From: an uncultured Clostridia bacterium
GTDB taxonomy: Bacteria; Bacillota; Clostridia; Christensenellales; Borkfalkiaceae
Direction: 5' to 3'
Assembly: GCA_944354035.1 (NCBI GenBank)
Contig: CALVPS010000001.1
Location: forward strand, 41,266-105,265
DNA length: 64,000 bases
The notes below the pieces were generated by a model. The model was not told the origin of the DNA. It searched no databases and worked only from the letters and a program-made list of their open reading frames with translations. The translations under genes were made by a program, and so were the position numbers. Positions 34,682 through 42,738 of this stretch are shown in pieces. Position 1 is the first letter of the stretch, and each line of letters opens with the position of its first letter.

Positions 34682-35041
34682 CTATACGAAGGCGTTTTCG
34701 AAATATTCGACGCGCCCGTCCAAAACGGACGCCACATCGAAGCGCACGTCCGCCTCAAATCCCAGCGACGCACAAAAAAAGCGCGCGATACGGCGGTAGC
34801 GCTCTTGTTTGGCGGCGCGTACCGCTTCGGACGGCATGCCCCACACGTCGTCCGCGCGCGTCTTTACTTCCACAAAACAGTAGGTGCCGCCCTTGACGGC
34901 CACGATATCCGCCTCGCCGAAAGGCGTACGGTAGTTGCGCGCGTAAATTTTATAGCCGCGCCGCTTTAAATATCTTCGGACGCGCCCCTCACCCTTCCGT
35001 CCCAAAATTTTGTTACGAAGGTCCTGCGATGGATCGGGCAT
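34682..35041 (-). CDS. yraN: UPF0102 family protein YraN (predicted endonuclease fold)
   Basis: 119 residues, standard length. Contains GRKGEGRVRRYLKRRGYKI, then GEADIVAV and FVEVKTR, the PD-(D/E)xK-type core typical of UPF0102. Role unknown, perhaps in recombination or repair. It starts inside rnhB, overlapping by 76 bases; no later start with a ribosome site exists and the family start fits residue 1. It is the last gene of the tmk operon and stops at TAG. Confidence 0.93.
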   Translation of the reverse strand: MPDPSQDLRNKILGRKGEGRVRRYLKRRGYKIYARNYRTPFGEADIVAVKGGTYCFVEVKTRADDVWGMPSEAVRAAKQERYRRIARFFCASLGFEADVRFDVASVLDGRVEYFENAFV

Positions 35042-35601
35042 ATGCCCACCTCCCGGATGGCCGCAATGTGCGCAGCCGTCCCGTAGCCGGCGTTTTGTTC
35101 AAATCCGTACTCCGGATACCGCTCGGCATAGCGGCGCATCAGTGCGTCGCGGTACGTTTTGGCGAGAATGCTGGCCGCGCCGATGGAATACACCAGCGCA
35201 TCCCCCTTTACGATGCTCCGCTGCGGCACGGCGATATCCAGCGTCATGTTGCCGTCCGTCAGCACAAAATCGGCGGGCGGAGCCAGCCCCTCTACGGCGC
35301 GCTTCATGCACAGGCGGGTGGCCTGCAGAATGTTGAGCGCATCGATCTCCTCGGCCGATACTTCGGCCAGGGCATAGGCGCGCGCCGTTGCGCGGATGCG
35401 CTCGGCCAGCGCTTCGCGCCGACGCGGCGAAAGCTTTTTGCTGTCGTCTATCCCCAATATGCGCAGCTCCTCCTGCGTGGGCATGATCACGGCGGCGCAC
35501 ACCACCGGCCCCGCCAGCGGACCGCGCCCCACCTCATCCACGCCCGCCACCGCCGCAAAGCCCCGGGCAAGATACGCTCTTTCGTAAACGGGTTCGTCCA
35601 T
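34966..35601 (-). CDS. rnhB: Ribonuclease HII
   Basis: 211 residues. The catalytic acidic residues lie in VAGVDEVGRGPLAGPV (Asp-Glu) and further at VLTDGN, with YSIGAASILAKTYRD and YPEYGFEQNAGYGTAAH, all family motifs. It removes RNA from RNA/DNA hybrids and misincorporated ribonucleotides. The ATG at 35599-35601 overlaps the ylqF stop region; the C-terminal 25 codons overlap yraN in another frame. Confidence 0.97.
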   Translation of the reverse strand: MDEPVYERAYLARGFAAVAGVDEVGRGPLAGPVVCAAVIMPTQEELRILGIDDSKKLSPRRREALAERIRATARAYALAEVSAEEIDALNILQATRLCMKRAVEGLAPPADFVLTDGNMTLDIAVPQRSIVKGDALVYSIGAASILAKTYRDALMRRYAERYPEYGFEQNAGYGTAAHIAAIREVGICPIHRRTFVTKFWDGRVRGASEDI

Positions 35602-35603
35602 CG

Positions 35604-36461
35604 TCACACCAGCCCCGCCGCGGCAAGGTCGTCCGGCCCGTCCAGGCATACGCGTCCCAGCCGTCCCTTACGGAAATCGTCTAACAGCGCCGCGGCGCCG
35701 CGGCCGTAGTCGCATTCGCCGCCCTTTGATACAAAACCGCGGCGACGGCAGAGCGCCTCGTACATGACGAGCGGCGCGCCGCCCTCTATACCGTAGCGCC
35801 CGCGCAGGGCGGCGGGATAGGTCTCCCACAACTCCTCCAGCAACGCCAGAGCCACCTCTTCGCGGTCCAAAATGTCGTCGTTGATGCTGCCGATATATGC
35901 AAGCCTGCGCGCCAGGCGCTGATCGGAGAGCGCGGGCGGCATGGTACCGGGCGTATCCATCAGCTCGAAGGCGCCGCAGCGCACCCACTGCCGCGCGCGG
36001 GTGACGCCCGCCCGGTCGCCCACCTGCGCCTTTTTTCCGCCCGCAAGCAGGTTGATGAGGGTGCTCTTTCCCGTATTGGGAATGCCCGCCACCAAAAACC
36101 GCAGCGGCTTTGCGACGCCGCGTTCGGCCGACCGCTGCCGTCGAGCGGCCGTGACCGCCTCCATGGCCGCCTGCAGCGGCCGCAGCGACGCCGGCCGCGA
36201 CGCACAAAGCTTTAAGGCGGCCCTGCCGCTTTTTTGCATGGCATACATCGCCGCGTCGGCGCCGGAGTCGGCCAGGTCGGCCTTGTTCAGCACATATAAT
36301 ACGGGCTTTGCCCCCGCCATGTCCGCAAGGCGCGGGTTAAAGCTGGAGGCGGGCGCGCGGGCATCCAGCACGAACACGACCGCGTCGCACAGCGACAGAT
36401 GCTCCTCCATCATGCGCATGGCCTTGGCCATGTGCCCGGGATACCACTGGATGGTCTTCAT
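35604..36461 (-). CDS. ylqF: Ribosome biogenesis GTPase YlqF/RbgA
   Basis: 285 residues. The circularly permuted GTPase order is clear: G4 VLNKADL precedes G1 GIPNTGKSTLIN and G3 DTPG. The N-terminus MKTIQWYPGHMAKAMRMMEE is the RbgA signature. It acts in late assembly of the 50S subunit. The ATG overlaps the trmD stop (ATGA). The C-terminal part has the RNA-binding ANTAR-like domain of the family. Confidence 0.97.
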   Translation of the reverse strand: MKTIQWYPGHMAKAMRMMEEHLSLCDAVVFVLDARAPASSFNPRLADMAGAKPVLYVLNKADLADSGADAAMYAMQKSGRAALKLCASRPASLRPLQAAMEAVTAARRQRSAERGVAKPLRFLVAGIPNTGKSTLINLLAGGKKAQVGDRAGVTRARQWVRCGAFELMDTPGTMPPALSDQRLARRLAYIGSINDDILDREEVALALLEELWETYPAALRGRYGIEGGAPLVMYEALCRRRGFVSKGGECDYGRGAAALLDDFRKGRLGRVCLDGPDDLAAAGLV

Positions 36462-37147
36462 TTTTGCGCTCCGTCCGCCTCGCCTTCCAAAAGGTCGGGA
36501 CGATTCTTTTTGGTAACGGCGATCGCCGCCTCCCGCCGCCAGCGGTCGATCTCGGCATGGTTGCCGCTGCGCAGCACCTCGGGCACGCGCAGACCGCGGT
36601 ATTCCACGGGACGGGTGTACTGCGGATACTCCAGCAGATTTTCGGAAAAGCTCTCCTGCACGAGCGACCCGGGAGAGAGCACGCCGTCCACGTAGCGCGT
36701 CACGCAGTCGATCAGTACCATGGCGGGGAGTTCGCCGCCCGTAAGCACATAATCGCCGATGGAAAGTTCTTCGTCGATGAACAGGTCGATCGCACGCTGG
36801 TCCACCCCCTCGTAATGGCCGCAGAGCAGCACCAGGTGCTCTTCCTCCGCCAGCGAAAACACCTGTTCCTGGCGCAGCGTTCTGCCCTTGGGCGAAAGAT
36901 AAATGCGCCGCGCGCGGTGATCGGGGTCGACCGCCTCGACGGCGCTGCCGACGGGCTGCGCCATCATCACCATGCCGGCGCCGCCGCCGAAGGGATAGTC
37001 GTCGCACTTTAAATGCTTATCCTGCGTATAGTCGCGGAGGTTCACCACCTCCAGCGTGAGTTTCCCCTCCCGCTGCGCGCGCCCGAGGATGCTGGACGAC
37101 AGCGCCGTAAACATTTCGGGGAACAGTGTTAAGACGGTGATCTTCAT
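36458..37147 (-). CDS. trmD: tRNA (guanine-N1-)-methyltransferase
   Basis: 229 residues. It methylates G37 of tRNAs with SAM. Family motifs present: LTLFPEMF, PFGGGAGMVMMAQP, LCGHYEGVDQRAID and the knot segment SIGDYVLTGGELPAMVLIDCVTR. The C-terminal domain ends with a Lys-rich tail. It overlaps rimM by four bases, as in many Bacillota. Confidence 0.98.
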   Translation of the reverse strand: MKITVLTLFPEMFTALSSSILGRAQREGKLTLEVVNLRDYTQDKHLKCDDYPFGGGAGMVMMAQPVGSAVEAVDPDHRARRIYLSPKGRTLRQEQVFSLAEEEHLVLLCGHYEGVDQRAIDLFIDEELSIGDYVLTGGELPAMVLIDCVTRYVDGVLSPGSLVQESFSENLLEYPQYTRPVEYRGLRVPEVLRSGNHAEIDRWRREAAIAVTKKNRPDLLEGEADGAQK

Positions 37148-37647
37148 TGCGTTACCGCCACCTCGTAAAAGCGTTTTTCGTCCACGACGATGCGCCCGTT
37201 TTCGGGCTCCGCCCGCACGACGACCCCCTCTGCTACGGGGAACATCACCTCGCGCCCGTCCGAACGCAGCGTGTAAATATCCGTCGCCGCGCTGCGCACG
37301 TCGGTGAGCGTGCCGAGACGTTTGCCCGACGCAGTGACGACTTCGCACCCCAAAAGATCGGCAATATAGTAGCGGCCCTCTTCGAGCGGGGGAGCGTCCT
37401 CTCGCCGAACGACGAGCTGTCTGCCGCGCAAAAGCTCGGCCGCGTTGCGGTCGGGCACGCCGCGCAGATTCAAAAAGACGGCGCCGCCGCCCGTGCGTAC
37501 GGAGAGCACCCGGTACTCGGTCCCCCCGATGAACACGCGGCGAAAGGCGGCAAAGTCCTCCGCCGCGTCCGTAAACGGCTTTACCTTGAGTTCGCCGCGG
37601 ATACCCTGCGGCTTTAACACCTCGCCCACGATCAGTTCATCGACCAT
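37144..37647 (-). CDS. rimM: Ribosome maturation factor RimM
   Basis: 167 residues. N-terminal MVDELIVGEVLKPQGIRGELKVKPFTD is the RimM signature; the PRC-barrel C-domain includes YYIADLLGCEV and ends VVDEKRFYEV. RimM helps 30S assembly. GGAGGA lies five bases before the ATG at 37645-37647. It overlaps tmk by 11 bases and trmD by four. Confidence 0.96.
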   Translation of the reverse strand: MVDELIVGEVLKPQGIRGELKVKPFTDAAEDFAAFRRVFIGGTEYRVLSVRTGGGAVFLNLRGVPDRNAAELLRGRQLVVRREDAPPLEEGRYYIADLLGCEVVTASGKRLGTLTDVRSAATDIYTLRSDGREVMFPVAEGVVVRAEPENGRIVVDEKRFYEVAVTQ

Positions 37648-38275
37648 ATTTTCCTCCGAACAGCGGCATGACGGCCGCGCGCACGTTGGCCTGCGTACAC
37701 TCTTTTTCGGCCTCGCTGCGGACGATCGCAACGGTTTCGTCCTTGCCGAAACGCCGGAACATTTCAAAATACTTTTCGCGGATGCCGCGCTGCTTTTCCA
37801 GCGTCTCGTACCGCTCCGTCTCTCCGCGGCGCGCCACGCGCGCCATGCCGTCTTCGGGCGGGAGATCCAAAAACACGGTGAGATCGGGCCGCAGCAGCTG
37901 CATGGCGGGACGGTTGAGCTCGATCACCCACTCCGTAGGCACAAACCCGCCGTTGTACGCGAACGACGAGAGATAGTAGCGGTCGCACAGCACACTGACC
38001 CCCTTTTCGAGCCACATGCGGATGCCGTTTACGGGATTGGTGATGTGATCCAGCCGATCGGCGGCGAACAGCGCGGCAATGGCGTGTTCGTCGGCGTCCA
38101 CCCGCCCCGTAAGACACGATTTTAACAGCGCGCCGAAGGGGGAATCGGTCGGTTCGTGCGTGAGATAGCAGGCGATCCCCTCTGCCTTTAAATACTTGCC
38201 GAGCAGTTTCATCTGCGTAGACTTTCCGCTGCCGTCCGTCCCCTCGAATACGATAAATTTTCCCTTGCGTTCCAT
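37637..38275 (-). CDS. tmk: Thymidylate kinase
   Basis: 212 residues. P-loop FEGTDGSGKSTQ, the DR(Y/H) motif CDRYYLSSFAYNG and DLTVFLDLPPEDGMAR are conserved. It phosphorylates dTMP. It is first in the tmk-rimM-trmD-ylqF-rnhB-yraN operon; most Bacillota do not place tmk here. Its promoter is so close that the message would begin about 4 nt before the ATG. Confidence 0.95.
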   Translation of the reverse strand: MERKGKFIVFEGTDGSGKSTQMKLLGKYLKAEGIACYLTHEPTDSPFGALLKSCLTGRVDADEHAIAALFAADRLDHITNPVNGIRMWLEKGVSVLCDRYYLSSFAYNGGFVPTEWVIELNRPAMQLLRPDLTVFLDLPPEDGMARVARRGETERYETLEKQRGIREKYFEMFRRFGKDETVAIVRSEAEKECTQANVRAAVMPLFGGKYGR

Positions 38276-38285
38276 AACGTCCTCT

Positions 38286-38314
38286 ATTATAACAAACGTG
38301 CACGCGCTTGTCAA
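38286..38314 (-). promoter_or_regulatory. Promoter of the tmk operon
   Basis: On the minus strand perfect TTGACA (38309-38314), 17 nt, TATAAT (38286-38291). The ATG of tmk starts ten bases after the -10. Confidence 0.85.
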
Positions 38315-38374
38315 TACGCGCCGCACGCCGTCAAAGCCGTGCGCGGCGGCTCCTTTTTTGCTCTTTATAAAAAA

Positions 38375-38402
38375 TCTGCCGCGCGCAGCGGCGCGCGGCA
38401 GA
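38375..38402 (-). terminator. Terminator of degV
   Basis: Perfect 12-bp stem TCTGCCGCGCGC/GCGCGCGGCAGA, loop AGCG, then TTTTTTTATAA on the minus strand. Confidence 0.9.
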
Positions 38403-38415
38403 CGGCGTACAGTTA

Positions 38416-39297
38416 TTATTCGGCCAGCGGAACGGGACGCTTTTCCGCCACAAAGATGACGCCCAGCGTGCCGGGACCGCAGTGCGAACCGATCACGGGC
38501 CCCACGATCTGGCGCACGATATTGGCGTTGGGGCGCTTTTCCAAAATGAGGTCGCGCAGGGCGTCGCCGTCCTCCCTGCAGTCGGCGTCCACCACATACA
38601 CGGGGTACTTATCCTCGTCCTGCAGCTCGCCGATCACCTTTTCGGCCAGCGTGCGGATGGCCTTTTTCCTTCCGCCCAGCTTGGAAAGCACGGTAAGACC
38701 GCCGTCTGCCCCCACGCTGAGCATGGGCTTTAAGCCCAGCAAAGTGCCCGCCACCGCAGCCAGGCCCGAACACCTGCCGCCGCGCTTTAAGTGCATCAGA
38801 TCGTCCACCACAAAATAGACCGCGACGCGATTGGTGAACGTGCGCAGGAAGGTCAAGATCTCCTCGTCCGAGGCGCCGTTCTGCTTTAAAACGGCGGCCT
38901 GCTCCGCCTGGATGCCGGCGCCCAGCGAAATGCTGTTGGTATTGAACACCGTGCACTTGCGTTCGGGAAACTCCTCTTTGAGTTCGCGCAGAGCCAGCTC
39001 CAAAGACTGGAATGTGCCGCTTAAACGATGCGAAAAGCTGACATACAGCACGTCTTCCCCCGCCTTAAAATAGGGCGTTAAAATGCGCTTGTAATCCTCG
39101 GGGTTGAGCGCCTGCGTCTTGGGGATCTTGCCGCTGCGGACCAGGTCGTAAAATTTTCTGAAATCCGTCTTCTCGCCCAGATCGTAATAGTACTCTTCGT
39201 CGTCGATATAGTAGGGCATGGAAATATAGTCCAGCCCCAATTGCTTTGCACGCGTGTACCAGAGTTCTCCGTTGGAATCGAAAATAAGAACGCTCAT
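38416..39297 (-). CDS. DegV family fatty acid-binding protein
   Basis: 293 residues. DegV proteins bind a fatty acid and deliver it to FakA kinase. Typical elements: the N-terminal strand VLIFDSNGEL, a Ser/Thr-rich loop TQALNPEDY, YVSFSHRLSGTFQS, DTNS-like NTNSISLGAG and the C-terminal IVGPVIGSHCGPGTLGVIFV. The start at 39297 follows a weak GAGAG site; an upstream extension lacks a site. Its promoter is divergent from that of the neighbouring acetyltransferase; an imperfect inverted repeat ATAACT...AGTTAT (39302-39325) lies in the leader. Confidence 0.93.
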   Translation of the reverse strand: MSVLIFDSNGELWYTRAKQLGLDYISMPYYIDDEEYYYDLGEKTDFRKFYDLVRSGKIPKTQALNPEDYKRILTPYFKAGEDVLYVSFSHRLSGTFQSLELALRELKEEFPERKCTVFNTNSISLGAGIQAEQAAVLKQNGASDEEILTFLRTFTNRVAVYFVVDDLMHLKRGGRCSGLAAVAGTLLGLKPMLSVGADGGLTVLSKLGGRKKAIRTLAEKVIGELQDEDKYPVYVVDADCREDGDALRDLILEKRPNANIVRQIVGPVIGSHCGPGTLGVIFVAEKRPVPLAE

Positions 39298-39337
39298 AAT
39301 GATAACTCTCAACGTCGGATAGTTATGATTTCTGTAT

Positions 39338-39366
39338 ATTATATCACTTTGCGCGTATCTTGTCAA
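39338..39366 (-). promoter_or_regulatory. Promoter of degV
   Basis: On the minus strand perfect TTGACA (39361-39366), 17 nt, perfect TATAAT (39338-39343). Confidence 0.9.
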
Positions 39367-39392
39367 GCGCCGCACAAATATTTGCACGGGCA

Positions 39393-39421
39393 TTGACAAT
39401 TTTGTATGCCTTTGTTATAAT
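39393..39421 (+). promoter_or_regulatory. Promoter of the acetyltransferase gene, overlapping its start region
   Basis: Perfect TTGACA (39393-39398), 17 nt, perfect TATAAT (39416-39421) with an extended TG at 39413-39414. The expected start of transcription, about seven bases on, is the A of the ATG at 39428. Confidence 0.88.
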
Positions 39422-39427
39422 GCAGTC

Positions 39428-39856
39428 ATGATACGCAAAATTCGCCCGCAAGACCGCGCCCTGTTTTTGGAGATGTCGGAAGAATTTTATCGCTCGCCCG
39501 CCGTGCTGCACCCCGTCCCCCGCGAATACCACACGCGCACCTTTGAGGAACTGATGCGCTCGCGCGAGCGCATCGAATGCTACATTTTATGCGACGACGA
39601 CGTGCCGGCGGGGTACGCCCTGCTGCAAAACACCTTCTCGCGCGAGGGCGGAGGGCTGACCGTATGGATCGACGAAATATACATCCGCGCGCCCTTCCGC
39701 GGCAGGGGGCTGGGCAAAGAATTTTTTGCCTTTGCCGAAACGCTGGGCGCCTCCCGTCTGCGTCTGGAAGTCGAACCCGAAAATGTTCGGGCGATCGCCC
39801 TCTACCGGGCGCTGGGCTATCGGCCGCTCCCCTATGCGCAGTTCGTAAAGGAATGA
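39428..39856 (+). CDS. GNAT family N-acetyltransferase
   Basis: 142 residues. The acetyl-CoA loop is in IYIRAPFRGRGLGKEFFAFAE (R-G-x-G-x-G/A type), followed by RLEVEPENVRAIALYRALGYRPL, the usual end of the fold. Substrate unknown. No Shine-Dalgarno site precedes the ATG, and the promoter predicts a leaderless message. It is divergent from degV. Confidence 0.88.
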   Translation: MIRKIRPQDRALFLEMSEEFYRSPAVLHPVPREYHTRTFEELMRSRERIECYILCDDDVPAGYALLQNTFSREGGGLTVWIDEIYIRAPFRGRGLGKEFFAFAETLGASRLRLEVEPENVRAIALYRALGYRPLPYAQFVKE

Positions 39857-39940
39857 CGCGCCGCACGGACGTCCGCCGCTCTCCCCGGGCCGCGGTTCCG
39901 CACGCGGCGCGTAAAACGACCGATCCGCAATAAACATTCA

Positions 39941-39976
39941 GGGCGCGCCGCGCGGAAAATTCCGCGCGGCGCGCCC
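39941..39976. terminator. Long perfect hairpin between the acetyltransferase and mutY
   Basis: 16-bp perfect stem (39941-39956 with 39961-39976) with loop AAAT between two convergent genes. It lacks a clear T-tract, so the terminator role is inferred from position. Confidence 0.55.
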
Positions 39977-40024
39977 CATAGATTACCGAAAAAAACTTTC
40001 GGCGCACGCAGGTGGGCCGCTTTT

Positions 40025-41023
40025 TTAAACGATCCACTCCGCAAACGCCTTAAAGGCCGAAGGAATGGCATACCTTTCGGCGATCTGCCCGGCCGTGGCC
40101 CATATATACGGCAGGGGACGGCCGTCGGCTTCGACCAATTTCCCCGTCATGTGCCACTCTACGTGCGTAAATACGTGTTTGGCGCGCTTTTCGGCGATCG
40201 TCCTGCCGAGATCGGGCGCCGCACCCTCGAAAAAGGGAAACTGCCACAGCCCGGCAAGCAACCCCCCGGGCGGCCGTTTTTCCAGCGCATATGCATTCCC
40301 CCGCCGCAGAACGAGCACCGTGCCCTCCACCACCCTGCGGGCGGGCTTTTCGCTGCGGATGGGATATGCCTCCTCCCTGCCTGCGGCATGCGCGCGGCAC
40401 AGTCCGTTCCAGGGACAGGCGCCGCAGGCAGGCGCGCCGTTCGGCACGCACACGATGGCGCCCAATTCCATCAGCGCCTCGCAGAATGCGTCCGTCTGCG
40501 GCGGATATACGGCACGCAGCTCGGCGGCGATACGGGCGCGCGTTGCCGCGTCGCCGACATTCGACCCGTCTGCCGTAAGGCGCGTTATAATGCGCAGAAC
40601 ATTGCCGTCCACGGCGGGAACGGGCAATCCGAGCGCAATGGAACATATGGCGCCCGCGGTATATTCGCCTACGCCGGGCAGCGATCTTACACCGACCTCC
40701 GTCTGCGGGAAACCCTCCGTCGCAATGCGCTTTGCCGCTTTGTGCAAATTGCGGGCGCGGGCATAGTAGCCTAAGCCTTCCCACAACTTTAACACCGCCT
40801 CTTCGTCGGCGGCGGCAAGGGCTTCGGCCGTAGGAAAGCGCTGCATAAAGCGCACAAACCGTTCTTTTACCGCCTCTACCCGCGTTTGCTGCAGCATGAG
40901 CTCGGAGACGAGCGTGGAATAGGGCGTGCGGACGCGCCGCCAGGGAAGGTCGCGTTTACAGACGCGGTACCACTGCAGCAGCAGCGGTACCGCGTCGCGC
41001 ATGAGTTGCCGTGTCTGATCCAT
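40025..41023 (-). CDS. mutY: A/G-specific adenine glycosylase
   Basis: 332 residues. The HhH-GPD domain shows the catalytic ELMLQQTRVE, LPGVGEYTAGAI and VDGNVLRI; cluster cysteines are in CVPNGAPACGACPWNGLC. The C-terminal Nudix-like domain for 8-oxoG recognition follows (LVLRRGNAYALEKRPPGGLLAGLWQFP). It excises A opposite 8-oxoguanine. It is downstream of fhs by 17 bases, so it may be read through from the purine operon. Confidence 0.95.
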   Translation of the reverse strand: MDQTRQLMRDAVPLLLQWYRVCKRDLPWRRVRTPYSTLVSELMLQQTRVEAVKERFVRFMQRFPTAEALAAADEEAVLKLWEGLGYYARARNLHKAAKRIATEGFPQTEVGVRSLPGVGEYTAGAICSIALGLPVPAVDGNVLRIITRLTADGSNVGDAATRARIAAELRAVYPPQTDAFCEALMELGAIVCVPNGAPACGACPWNGLCRAHAAGREEAYPIRSEKPARRVVEGTVLVLRRGNAYALEKRPPGGLLAGLWQFPFFEGAAPDLGRTIAEKRAKHVFTHVEWHMTGKLVEADGRPLPYIWATAGQIAERYAIPSAFKAFAEWIV

Positions 41024-41040
41024 ATGGGCGCCGGACCGCC

Positions 41041-42705
41041 TTAAAAGAGTCCGCAGATCTTACCGTCCGCGTCGACGTCGATCTTTTCCGCCGCGGGAAC
41101 GGGCGGAAGTCCGGGCATGGTGAGGATATCGCCCGTAAGCGCCACCACAAATCCCGCGCCTGCCGAAACGGTCACGTTTTTTACGGTGACGGTAAAGCCC
41201 GTCGGCGCGCCGAGTTTTTTGGCGTTGTCCGAAAAGGAGTATTGCGTCTTTGCCATACACACGGGCAGACCGCCGAACCCGAGCGCCTCCAGCCGCGCGA
41301 TCTGCGCGTCCGCCTCGGGCGTGTACACAACGCCGTCTCCGCCGTACACCTCTGTGACGACGGCGGCGATCTTCTGCTTGACGGGCATGCGCTCGTCGTA
41401 GCAAAAGCGGAAGGAGGAAGGTGTTTCGCACAGGCGGACGACCTCGCGCGCGAGCGCCTCGCCGCCCTTGCCTCCCTCGGCCCACACGGTGGAGAGCACT
41501 GCGCGCACGCCGAGTTTTTCGCACTCGCGCATGACGAGAGCAAGCTCGGCCTCGGTATCGCCGGGGAAGCGGTTGACGGCCACCACCACGGGCAGACCGT
41601 ATACATCCTTCATATTGGAGACGTGACGCAGCAGATTGGGAAGCCCCGCCTGCAGCGCCTGCAGATTTTCCTGCGAGAGCTCCGTTTTTGGCAAGCCGCC
41701 GTGCATTTTAAGGGCGCGGACGGTGGCCACCACCACCGCGGCAGACGGCACCAGCCCCGCTATACGGCACTTGATATCGAAAAACTTTTCCGCCCCGAGG
41801 TCTGCCCCGAAGCCTGCCTCGGTGATCACGTAGTCGCCGAGCTTTAAAGCCGTGCGCGTAGCGACGACCGAATTACACCCGTGCGCGATATTGGCAAACG
41901 GACCGCCGTGCACGATGGCGGGCGTATGTTCCAACGTCTGCACCAGGTTGGGTTTTAAGGCGTCCTTCAACAGCGCGCACATGGCGCCCGCCGCCTTCAG
42001 ATCGCCCGCGGTAACAGGTTTGTCTTCGCGAGTGTACCCCACCACGATGCGCGCGAGGCGGGCGCGCAGGTCGGAGAGCGACGTGGCAAGGCACAAGACG
42101 GCCATGATCTCGCTGGCGACCGTGATGTTGAACCCGTCCTTGCGGGGCACGCCGTTTTTGCCGCCGCCCAGGCCGTCTTCGACGTACCTGAGCTGACGGT
42201 CGTTCATATCCACGCAGCGCTTCCAGGTGATGCGTTCGGGATCGATCCCCAGCGCATTCCCCTGAAAAATGTGATTATCGAGCATGGCGGCAAGCAGGTT
42301 GTTTGCCGCGCCGATGGCGTGAAAATCGCCCGTAAAGTGCAGATTGATCTCTTCCATGGGCACGACTTGCGCATAACCGCCGCCCGCCGCGCCGCCCTTG
42401 ACCCCGAATACCGGGCCGAGCGACGGCTCGCGCAGGGCCACCACGGCGCGTTTTCCGATGCGGCGCATGCCGTCGGCGAGCCCGATGGTCGTGGTGGTCT
42501 TCCCTTCGCCCGCGGGCGTAGGCGTAATGGCCGTTACAAGGACAAGCTTGCCCTCTTTTTGCGGCCGACCCATGACGGAGAGGTCGATCTTTGCCTTATA
42601 GCGGCCATAGTATTCGATATCTTCTTCCGTCAGCCCGGCGATGCGGGCAATATCGCGCACGGGCAAAAGTTCCGCTTCCTGTGCGATCTGAATATCCGTC
42701 TTCAT
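41041..42705 (-). CDS. fhs: Formate-tetrahydrofolate ligase
   Basis: 554 residues, full length. ATP-binding [41 protein letters not shown] and [20 protein letters not shown] are signatures. It makes 10-formyl-THF from formate, which PurN and the AICAR formyltransferase use. It lies 33 bases downstream of purL. Confidence 0.98.
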   Translation of the reverse strand: MKTDIQIAQEAELLPVRDIARIAGLTEEDIEYYGRYKAKIDLSVMGRPQKEGKLVLVTAITPTPAGEGKTTTTIGLADGMRRIGKRAVVALREPSLGPVFGVKGGAAGGGYAQVVPMEEINLHFTGDFHAIGAANNLLAAMLDNHIFQGNALGIDPERITWKRCVDMNDRQLRYVEDGLGGGKNGVPRKDGFNITVASEIMAVLCLATSLSDLRARLARIVVGYTREDKPVTAGDLKAAGAMCALLKDALKPNLVQTLEHTPAIVHGGPFANIAHGCNSVVATRTALKLGDYVITEAGFGADLGAEKFFDIKCRIAGLVPSAAVVVATVRALKMHGGLPKTELSQENLQALQAGLPNLLRHVSNMKDVYGLPVVVAVNRFPGDTEAELALVMRECEKLGVRAVLSTVWAEGGKGGEALAREVVRLCETPSSFRFCYDERMPVKQKIAAVVTEVYGGDGVVYTPEADAQIARLEALGFGGLPVCMAKTQYSFSDNAKKLGAPTGFTVTVKNVTVSAGAGFVVALTGDILTMPGLPPVPAAEKIDVDADGKICGLF

Positions 42706-42738
42706 CGGTATCCCCCTATGTGTGCGGCATGCCGCCGA

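Noticed and set aside
35604..36461. A much longer ylqF starting near 37007
   Set aside because: The upstream in-frame part is Arg-rich shadow of trmD; the family start MKTIQWYPGHM at 36461 overlaps the trmD stop as expected.
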